DNA of 64,000 nt from Corydoras sp. C115 (lineage: Eukaryota; Chordata; Actinopteri; Siluriformes; Callichthyidae), in contig JAFMOC010000007.1 of NCBI GenBank assembly GCA_019802505.1, positions 7,512,501 to 7,576,500 of the forward strand, in the 5' to 3' direction. The translations under genes were made by a program, and so were the position numbers. The notes under the pieces were generated by a model. It did not search any database, was not told where the DNA came from, and saw only the letters and a list, made by a program, of their open reading frames with translations. This document shows, one piece after another, positions 57,907 through 64,000 of the stretch. Within the stretch, counting starts at the first letter, position 1, and every line of letters starts with the position of its first letter.

Positions 57907-60900
57907 TTTTTGGGGGGTTATATGAAAATTTAAAATTGTAAAAATTATTTGCTATATGGTCCATGGCCGCTTGCCATCATTGATGGAACAATGAATTCAG
58001 GTATATACCAGCAAGTTCTAAAAAAAAAAAAGTTAGGACACAAACAAGCATGCTCCTTCCAGAGGCTCGGTGAAATGGGAAAAGTAACATTTATATTTTC
58101 CCCTTTAGGTGCTAGAAATGTTTATCACCAGCTGTTTATGAGTAGTCTATTAATGGATCTGAAGTATAAGAAGCTATTTGCTGTTCAGTTTGCCAAGGTA
58201 AGACATTCATTCTCATTGACTGACAAATTTGTACCTTTTTTCAGGAATAAGTGTAGAGTCACTAATAGATTTTGTGACCTTGTTTCATGTATAAAAACTG
58301 TCAATGCCATGTTTGTGATCACGAATCCTTTTGCATATATGGTGGGGAGATTACTGAATCCTCTGTGTCCTGTATTGGTTAAGAGTAACTGCTGGTACAG
58401 ATCTTGATTGTGAGTCATCCAGTGCTAGGTTGCTGCATAACATTGATCCAAGCAATTTGTTACTGTGTCTCAGCGACGGACACATCAAGACTTTTAATGC
58501 ATTCTGATCAGTTTCTTGATCTAAAACTCTTCATTGTTCTTCTCAACATGACTAGAAGAGATAAAAAGCAGCACTGAATGAAATGTTTCCCTCTAGTGTA
58601 TTCATCAATTTCAGCTGGCCGATTTGCTCTTTAAGCTTTAGTTATGATTGTAGTGAGATCCCACTAGTGGTTCTTGATAAAGCAGCTCCACTGGTGGACT
58701 CATGAGGGTTACGTAAAAGGGTGAGGTTTTACCTGACCTCTGACCCGCAAGATGAACTTGCCCCCACCCGCTTTCCCTTGTTATTTAGAATTACCAGCGC
58801 CTTCAGACAGATTTTATGGAGGATGATCACGAGCGCTTAGTGTCAGTGACCTCTCTGTCTGTACAACTCTTCACCGTCCCCACCTTGGTGAGTACCATTA
58901 TCCCACACACTTGTCTTTTTTTTTTTGCTTCTGCCCTTTCCTCTGCCTGCCTCTCCCTGCCTGCCTCGGTGCTGCTGGTAGAACTATGAGTGCTTGCAAA
59001 GCGACTATGTGAAAGATGACCACGACAGGGAGTTCTCCATCACCGATCTATCAGTACAAATTTTCACCGTGCCTTCACTGGTGAGTAAAAGAGTGGTTTG
59101 CTGTATTGACACTTCTCTTCCTTTGGCTTTACGATGAACCCAGAAATATACTGTATGACAAATTCACTTACTTCTCATTGGGTAATAGTAATATAATTGA
59201 CTAAGCATTTTCCAATTACAAAATCACAACTACCTTCACACAGACAGCAGAAAGCTCAGATGAAGTACATTCAAATTTCTGTAAAATGATCCATTTTATA
59301 AAATGTATAGTACAACAGTTAGTTCTTTATAGTAAGAAAATCTTGGTGTTGCTTTTCAGGCAGGGTGGACGAGGTCCTTATCTTAGTCGATGTGGGTTTT
59401 TCTTCTTTCCAGCAGTCAAAATGCATGTTAGTAGATGAATTTATGGTACTTTATGGTTTAATCAAGCTGTGCTTTTTTTTTTTCTTCTTCTTCAGTAGTG
59501 TTCTCTAGATGTCAGCATATATTGCTTGTTGTAATGGGGCGGGACTGAATGAGGACCAGGGACAGTATTCTCCAAGCTCAGAATTGGGCTTTATTAACAC
59601 AGACGGTATTTACAAGTACATTTTAAAATGTGGCTGGTGGAATTGCCTTGGCCTCACTTTCCTGCAGCCCATGCTCAAGCTCTCTTCCCACATGCAATCT
59701 ATATTTCCAGCTTATAAACAGCTTCACACATTCATCAGCAGCTCCAAAAGAACACTATTCAAAGAGCATCTCTGACCCCCGTGTCGCTGTCTGTCATTTA
59801 CCGTTAGTACCATTAGTTGTGTCATTAATGGATATTGGATGATTACGATTATTGACTGAATTGACAACATACACATTTTAAACATTTTAGATTTGTTGAA
59901 CTTTGTTTATATTAAATAATGAACAAGGACACGATATTTAAAAGACAAAACGCATCTTTAAAACCTCCAACTTGGTAAAAAAAAATTGTTTGCATCTAGT
60001 GTTTAAGTTTTTCCAGGATTTATTTAATTTAAAAGCACAATTACACCCACTTTTCCCTTCTGATTGGTTTGTATTATTTCCTGATTTTGTTTTCTGAGAA
60101 AAGCGACTAGTTGTTGTTTTTGAAACGTAATTGGATATAAGACTTAAATATCCCATCATTCATGGTCAATTCAGCTTAAAATTTATAAGTACATTTTCAC
60201 AAACGTGTATTATTGAACCCCAGTACATCACAGCTTTTGGCTTTTGAACTGTGCCTTGATGATGCATATGGTCCTTCTTCTCTTTAGCTTCGAGGTTGGG
60301 ACCTTCATGAAATTAAATATTTAGTAGGGGTGCGAATCTCTCTGTGTCTGGCGATTCGATTCCGATTTTTGAGGTCACAATTCGATTTAGAATACATTTT
60401 TTTCAGTTCAAATGCTCTTTAAATTTTGTTTAAATTATGTGATTGACAAGATGAAACGACGATGTAAACCAATAGAGCATTTATTTAAAACAATACTTTT
60501 GTACAGGTTCCTTCATGTATCAAATATTTTTGCTTCATTTTATATTTATACAAAAAAATAGGATTGCGCTAAATTAAAATGAGCAGTATTAGGTTTGCTT
60601 AGCTGCCTGGCTTTTTCTTATATAAAAAAAATCTATCAATGAACAAATACTTAATATATTAATAGAAAAGTTTACCATAGTGCAATAGCCTTTAGTCAAA
60701 ACTAAAATACAGACTTTACAGACATGGTGCATTTATATTTTGCAAATCTTTAAAACTTAACATTAAAAAATGAAATACATACTTCAGTCTATTTAACTAC
60801 ATTGCAACAACATTCGCTAAATTTTTAAAACTTAACTTTGAGATATAAAAATATATTTAATATTTAGAGTGATGTCATGACAAACATTTCACACATTTCT

Positions 60901-63900
60901 CGTATTTCCAAAGTACCGCGATTTTATGTTACACTCGTTGTAAACAGTTGTGCTCATGTCGAGCTTGCTCTCTCTCTCTCTATCTCTCTCTCTTCCTCTC
61001 TTCCTGGCTTTAAAAGCCAAACGCCGGCTTTTAACGACGACAGGGGAGGGGGTCGAATCCGCGCTCCATGCTAACTACAACGGGAGCTGGTTAACAAGCT
61101 TGCTGTATGGTGGCTGAGCGGATCCGTAATGCGATATGCAGTACGCTCGGTAGGGGCGCCAAAAATAAAACTTAAATACATTTTTAAAAAATCAATTCTT
61201 GGGCATTTTGAATGGACTGAACTTCGAATCGCGATTCATTGAAGAATCGATTTTTTTTCAGCACCCCTAATATTTAGATTTTTTTTTCAGACCAGTGTAG
61301 TTTTCTATTTTTCTTTAGTTTGTTTTAAATAAGGTGTGTTGTGGTGCAGTGTTTTTTACGGCAGGATTAGGCTGGTATTTAGTGCACTGCTGCCCTGTAG
61401 GGACGAAACACTTTTGCCCTGACACACCGAAGGCTGATCAGGCTGTGCCGTAGGTTTCTTTTGGGATCCTCAGACGGATCTTTAAAGAGATGGCAACATC
61501 TTGTGTCTTTCTTAGCACACTTTTATCCCAACGCACAATTGCAAAAGGTTTGTGGGTTTGTCACCCCCAGTGGCTTTGAGGCGGCTTAAAAGCGAGTGTC
61601 ATGAATTTAAAATCCCTTAATATAAATACAAAGCACGGTTCAATTACAAAAGTAATAGACTGTATCAATGATCCACAAGTCAGCTTGATCCTTCCTGTGA
61701 CAACTGGTAAACACTTTCATACTTACTAAATCAATGCAACCGGATTCAACTGTCTAAACTACCGTATTTTCCGGACCATAAGACCCACCGTATTATAAGG
61801 CGCAGTCTGAATTACGGGGTCTATTTCTGTATTTGACACACGTATAAGACACACCGTACTATAAGGCGCAGTCTCAATTACGGACTCTATTTCTGTACGG
61901 TACTTATTCTGTATGGCACCGTATTATAAGGCACTTGCTAAAACATAGTAAAAAAAAGTAAAAAAGGTAAAAAAAGTAAAGGATGCAAAACGGTGATTTA
62001 TAATTGAAGTTTATTCTACTACTTGACCAAACACACATTATTTTTAATCACTCTTCTCCCACAAATCCATCAAAGTCCTCATCTTCTGTGTCTGAATTAA
62101 AAAGCTGTGCAATTTCACTATCAAGCACGCCGGGTTCCCTCTCATCAATGTCCGAGTCAGTCTCGTCGCCAGGCGGCTGTTCAGCAATGATGCCAGCTTT
62201 TCGCGACAGCTCGGACAACAGTTACAGCAGAAACCTTAGCCCAGGCATCCACAATCCATTCACAGACGGTGGCGTAACTCGCCCGCCGCTGCCTCCCGAG
62301 TTTTAGTAAACGTGTGTTTAGTAAACTATCATCCATCGCTCCCACGCCGCCCGCAACTTTGGTGTAAACAGGGCGTTTAAAGTAATGTCTAGCGGTTGGA
62401 GTTCTCCCGGAATGACGGGAAGCTCCGAATGAATTTTCTTCACTCGGCTTTTCACGTTGTCTGTGAGATGAGCGCGCATGGAGCCACAGATCAGCAGGGA
62501 TGGTTATGTGTGGAAAAAAACCACCCGGTCGCACAACAATACTTTTTTATAGAATTTGGAACTCAGTATATGTATGAGGCGCACCGGATTATAAGGCGCA
62601 CATCCGATTTCTGGGAAAATTTTAGGCTTTTAGGTGCGCCTTATAGTCCGGAAAATACGGTATCCTTCTTTGCCATACAAACAGGCAACATGGGAATAGC
62701 AGGCATGGTAAAAGATTCTCAGAGATTCAGAACTGTGCAAATACTATTGAATGTGTAAAGAAAAGCAGAGAAGTAAACCTCTTAGTATCAGTAGTTTTGT
62801 GCAAATAGACTGTTTAGTAGGAAATCAACTTTAATATTCATTTTTACAGCAAACAACCATATAATGGTGTCACTGCAGGAAACTTACAATTTAACAAGTC
62901 TGGACAACTTGCATTACTGGATGTTTATACATGGATGTTAAGTCCACTTTATGAAATCTACAACCACATATGAAGTACAAGTCAAATATCACTGTCCTGT
63001 TGGTAAGCGGCAGTTATCACCATTCCTAAAAGAGGAAAATTTTAACACTTGACTTCAACAGCGAAAACAAACCGGCAACAATTATAGCCCATTGTACACT
63101 TTTAAGGACCGATTATAAAACTTTTAAATGATTCTGCCTGAAAATAATCCAAACATTTTTTTAATGCTGTAAGATACTGTAAACAATGAAATGCCAATTC
63201 CTCAGTTTTTCTGAAATGTCATTTTACATTTAAATTACTTTACCATTTAGTCATTTAGCAAACACTTTTATTTAAAGTGACACAAATGCGATACCAACAC
63301 AAGTCAGTAGTTAAGGAATAACCAGCTATATTGAAATATTATCAAACCTGATCATTATACATCTAGACAATGCATATATGTATTGTACCACTTTAAAAAA
63401 TATTGTTTATAGCAAGTCCTTCTGGTGGAGAATTTTATCGATCAGTTGCCATTTAAACAAATTAGTTGTAGGTTTTTCATCAGTTGTTTAAATCTTGACA
63501 TGTCATTGCCATTGTGTTTAAAATTAATTAATATATTTTATATATATTTTTTTGCACATGTTCCCATTTCAGCCTTTTATTAAATAAGCATATTTTAAAC
63601 ATTATCTGTAAGATTTTGCAACGCTATATATCCATTAATCGTGCAGAATTAGCTTTTAGGTTTTAAAACTTTTGAGTATACCAAGCTATTAATTTTGGTT
63701 GAAAGATACTTTCAGTAGTAATTTGATACTGTTCATGCATTGGTAATGATTGTTTTGGAAATATTTGTTTTATTTCTGTTTATTTCTTCCCAGGCACGGA
63801 TGCTGATCACCGATGAGAATCTCCTGACTACAATCATCCGCACTTTTGTGGATCATCTTAGGCACCGAGACCTGCAGGGGCGATTTCAGTTCGAACGCTA

Positions 63901-63957
63901 CACTGCACAACAGGCCTTCAAATTCCGCCGTGTCCAAAGCCTTTTAGGAGATTTAAA
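43380..63957 (+). CDS. ubr2: ubr2 (E3 ubiquitin ligase of the N-degron pathway), exons 1-12, 3' part outside window
   Basis: UBR2 recognises N-terminal degrons and ubiquitinates the substrate. The first 12 coding exons, plus one alternative exon, give about 483 residues: the N-terminus, the UBR box with ligands C101, C114, C117, C126, C129, H135, H138, C151, C153, C165 and H168, and the ClpS-like domain starting YYCMLFNDEVHTYEQVIYTL (about 226 on). The residue spacing matches human UBR2 with an offset of two. The match is far closer to UBR2 than to UBR1 (for example MEWYLCGEE, NYQRLQTDFMEDDHER, ARMLITDENL). The ATG has an in-frame TGA two codons upstream. The frame ends in phase 2 at 63957 and must continue to the right. 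Full-length family members are about 1750 residues, so roughly a quarter of the protein is here. Confidence 0.97.
45219..45582 (+). repeat. tRNA-derived SINE, copy M
   Basis: Complete copy, nearly the same as copy L, with perfect 11 bp duplications GTTAAGTCTTC (45208-45218, 45583-45593). It lies in ubr2 intron 1. Confidence 0.94.
45594..47607. other. ubr2 intron 1, nothing recognised
   Basis: AT-rich. A less AT-rich stretch at about 46845-46990 has no coding pattern. Confidence 0.5.
47610..48401 (+). mobile_element. Tc1/mariner deletion derivative, 792 bp
   Basis: The ends are inverted copies (CAGTGGGGGGAAAAGTATTT at left; the right end reads CAGTATAGAAAAAGTATTT inward) flanked by TA at 47608-47609 and 48402-48403. 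The repeat extends inward past the ACTATGAGAGACAAAATGAG motif. The interior keeps a piece of DNA-binding domain (LGVKKSTVGTIIRKWKTY, about 48052-48105); the catalytic part is lost. It lies in ubr2 intron 1. Confidence 0.85.
48743..49002 (+). CDS. ubr2: ubr2 exon 2, start of UBR box
   Basis: Codes KWLQATDLVREVYQHLACYV through MEWYLCGEEPSVGLAKLEQ to CGHVFKVGEPTYSC. Acceptor ccttccag, donor gtagaa, phase 2. Preceded by a 5.3 kb intron. Confidence 0.96.
49267..49573 (+). repeat. tRNA-derived SINE, copy N
   Basis: Plus-strand copy with small deletions; flanks ATTACAAGTTC and ATTACATGTTC resemble a decayed duplication. It lies in ubr2 intron 2 and ends in a GATG repeat. Confidence 0.87.
49574..51381. 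other. ubr2 intron 2, one decayed SINE only
   Basis: Apart from the SINE relic at 50035-50185 nothing was identified. Confidence 0.5.
50035..50185 (-). repeat. Second tRNA-like SINE family, decayed minus copy
   Basis: AAGGAGCTTGCTCAAAG and ACTAACCACTGAGCTACCAT mark the middle and the inverted head. Divergence is high. Confidence 0.6.
51382..51433. repeat. (TA)n microsatellite
   Basis: About 50 bp of TA, 45 bp before ubr2 exon 3. Confidence 0.96.
51479..51557 (+). CDS. ubr2: ubr2 exon 3, UBR box core
   Basis: Codes ECASDPTCVLCMQCFLGSVH and KEHRYR, with four zinc ligands. A (TA)n tract ends only about 45 bp before the exon. Confidence 0.97.
52270..52380 (+). CDS. ubr2: ubr2 exon 4, end of UBR box
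   Basis: Codes MTTSGGGGFCDCGDTEAWKK and the closing C...H ligand pair. Acceptor cccctctag; the donor gtcagg after GAG keeps the frame into exon 5. Confidence 0.96.
53285..53415 (+). CDS. ubr2: ubr2 exon 5
   Basis: Codes DPLASLSADMIARTYNIFSI and the following helix ending LPQGLEPP. Donor gtatgt, phase 2. Links the UBR box and the ClpS-like domain. Confidence 0.95.
53598..53765 (+). repeat. Second tRNA-like SINE family, decayed plus copy
   Basis: ATGGTAACTCAGTGTTTAG at the head and TGAGTTACTTTGCATAAAAG near the tail identify it. It lies in ubr2 intron 5. Confidence 0.6.
54121..54259 (+). CDS. ubr2: ubr2 exon 6, ClpS-like domain
   Basis: Codes ERGDTYYCMLFNDEVHTYEQ then VIYTLQKAVNCTQKEAVSFA, the type 2 N-degron-binding domain fold. 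Donor gtaagc, phase 0. Confidence 0.97.
54347..54409 (+). CDS. ubr2: ubr2 exon 7, ClpS-like domain end
   Basis: Twenty-one codons (GRKSVRFGDYQFCEQAKSVI then V) between ttgacttcag and gtaagt. The intron before it is 87 bp; a 95 bp (TA)n lies just after it. Confidence 0.96.
54437..54532. repeat. (TA)n microsatellite
   Basis: The longest TA tract of the window, about 95 bp, starting 28 bp after ubr2 exon 7. Confidence 0.97.
54720..55525 (+). pseudogene. Decayed Tc1-like transposase of another family
   Basis: Pieces in several + frames resemble a Tc1 transposase: a DNA-binding remnant before RRRSGRPRK (about 54960-54990), WQQVFWTDES (about 55237), the RRQFVRRRDG-like stretch (about 55290) and QDNNPKHT (about 55480). 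Frameshifts and stops break it. It sits in ubr2 intron 7. Its ends were not identified. Confidence 0.8.
56005..56125 (+). CDS. ubr2: ubr2 exon 8
   Basis: Codes RNTSRQSKPLKVQVMHSSVV and AHQCFALKALSWLSHTIRCS. Phase 0 in, phase 1 out. A pogo-like element starts 57 bp after its donor. Confidence 0.95.
56183..57059 (-). mobile_element. Pogo-like (Tc1/mariner superfamily) deletion derivative, copy 1
   Basis: The left end CCGTATTTTCCGGACCATAA and the right end, inverted, share CCGTATTTTCCG and the ATAAGGCGCACC core. TA flanks both sides (56181-56182, 57060-57061). The minus strand keeps only the C-terminal part of a pogo/jerky-type DDE transposase (RQASYATVCEWIVDAWAKVS, then an acidic end DSDIDEREPGVLDSEMAQLF). 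It lies in ubr2 intron 8. Confidence 0.87.
57154..57261 (+). CDS. ubr2: ubr2 exon 9
   Basis: Codes ALRRILCQVGLQKGPEGENS and SLVDTLMLCDSKMWK. It lies 94 bp after a pogo-like element. Donor gtaggg, phase 1. Confidence 0.95.
57840..57912. repeat. (A)n(TA)n(T)n palindromic tract
   Basis: An A-run, about 33 bp of TA, then a T-run; the whole can fold on itself. It lies before the small Tc1 fragment. Confidence 0.93.
57949..58030 (+). pseudogene. Small Tc1 transposase fragment
   Basis: About 25 codons read GPWPLAIIDGTMNSGIYQQV, matching GPGRLAVINGTMNSAVYQKI of the Tc1 element near the left end of the window. It lies directly after an A-run, a (TA)n tract and a T-run and before an A-run, in ubr2 intron 9. 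Confidence 0.75.
58109..58197 (+). CDS. ubr2: ubr2 exon 10
   Basis: Codes GARNVYHQLFMSSLLMDLKY and KKLFAVQFAK, ending phase 0 so that either exon 11a or 11b can follow. Confidence 0.96.
58789..58887 (+). CDS. ubr2: ubr2 exon 11a (alternative, 99 nt)
   Basis: Thirty-three codons starting NYQRLQTDFMEDDHERLVSV and ending LFTVPTL, phase 0 on both sides. It is paired with exon 11b; both are similar in sequence and the same length. Human UBR2 has corresponding alternative segments (recalled, not checked). Acceptor ttgttatttag, donor gtgagt. Confidence 0.95.
58982..59080 (+). CDS. ubr2: ubr2 exon 11b (alternative, 99 nt)
   Basis: Thirty-three codons starting NYECLQSDYVKDDHDREFSI and ending IFTVPSL, phase 0 on both sides. 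It lies 94 bp after 11a and shares the DDH-R...LSVQ-FTVP frame, as expected for a duplicated, mutually exclusive exon. Acceptor gctggtag, donor gtgagt. Confidence 0.93.
59081..60316. other. ubr2 intron 11, left part
   Basis: No exon. The stretch 59540-59800 is less AT-rich and includes GGGCTTTATTAACACAGACG, reminiscent of LTR or retroelement ends, but no borders were found. Confidence 0.35.
60325..61269. mobile_element. Non-autonomous hAT-like element, 945 bp, 8 bp TSD
   Basis: Perfect direct repeats ATATTTAG flank it (60317-60324, 61270-61277). The termini are TAGGGGTGC and GCACCCCTA, and the subterminal parts carry repeated CGATTCGATT/AATCGCGATT motifs. No transposase is seen. It lies in ubr2 intron 11. 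Confidence 0.87.
61762..62660 (-). mobile_element. Pogo-like deletion derivative, copy 2
   Basis: Same ends and same retained C-terminal coding part (RRASYATVCEWIVDAWAKVS) as copy 1, with TA at 61760-61761 and 62661-62662, in ubr2 intron 11. The two share their internal deletion, so they descend from an already shortened, non-autonomous parent. Small indels differ between them. Confidence 0.87.
62663..63793. other. ubr2 intron 11, right part, nothing except a SINE tail
   Basis: AT-rich; only the SINE tail fragment near 63240-63290 was identified. Confidence 0.5.
63240..63290 (-). repeat. Second SINE family, tail fragment
   Basis: TTTAGTCATTTAGCAAACAC followed by TTTTATTTAAAGTGACACAA matches the inverted tail; the rest is lost. 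Confidence 0.55.
63794..63957 (+). CDS. ubr2: ubr2 exon 12
   Basis: Codes ARMLITDENLLTTIIRTFVD, HLRHRDLQGRFQFERYTAQQ and AFKFRRVQSLLGDLK, ending phase 2 at gtatga. It is the last exon in the window; the coding frame continues outside. Confidence 0.96.
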
Positions 63958-64000
63958 GTATGACTTTTTCTACATTTAATTTTTTATTTTATTTTAATGT

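Noticed and set aside
43380..63957. Assignment of the last gene to ubr1
   Set aside because: The residues around the UBR box, ClpS-like domain and exons 11-12 follow UBR2 much more closely than UBR1.

Overview
The window looks like a piece of a ray-finned fish chromosome: AT-rich, intron-dominated, with many Tc1/mariner, pogo-like, hAT and tRNA-derived SINE relics of the kinds common in teleosts, and genes with vertebrate exon structure. The fish assignment is an inference from the repeats and protein flavour; the species cannot be named. All three genes lie on the + strand.

Layout. (1) Positions 1-24900 are the 3' half of prkn (parkin, an RBR E3 ubiquitin ligase): the tail of intron 7, then exons 8-12 at 11702-11763, 12754-12903, 23258-23344, 23475-23592 and 24524-24633, with very large repeat-filled introns. 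(2) Positions 26512-41382 hold a complete 20-exon gene that I assembled from phase-compatible exons. It encodes about 804 residues: ankyrin repeats, six membrane segments with a pore loop, a TRP-like helix and a glutamine-rich coiled coil. It is a TRP-type cation channel that I cannot place in TRPA1, TRPN1, TRPC, TRPM or TRPV1-6. (3) Positions 43380-63957 hold the 5' part of ubr2 (N-degron E3 ligase): the first exon with its promoter, the UBR box, the ClpS-like domain, and a tandem pair of equal-length alternative exons (58789-58887 and 58982-59080). The gene runs off the right edge.

Between and inside the genes are at least 14 copies or pieces of one tRNA-like SINE family (several with clean 11-13 bp target duplications), a second SINE family, one Tc1 element with ~195 bp terminal inverted repeats and a nearly open transposase frame, other Tc1 relics, two sister pogo-like deletion derivatives in ubr2 introns, two non-autonomous hAT-like elements with perfect 8 bp duplications, a probable solo LTR with a 5 bp duplication, a second LTR-like block, an internally inverted fish repeat in several copies, a LINE relic, and many (TA)n microsatellites.

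The most interesting items are the unassigned ankyrin-TRP channel between prkn and ubr2, the ubr2 mutually exclusive exon pair with an architecture that suggests a distant branch point, and a possible alternative acidic terminal exon in prkn intron 9. Prkn and ubr2 are both ubiquitin ligases, but nothing in the sequence shows that the three neighbours work together. No RNA genes, CRISPR arrays or prokaryotic features were seen.
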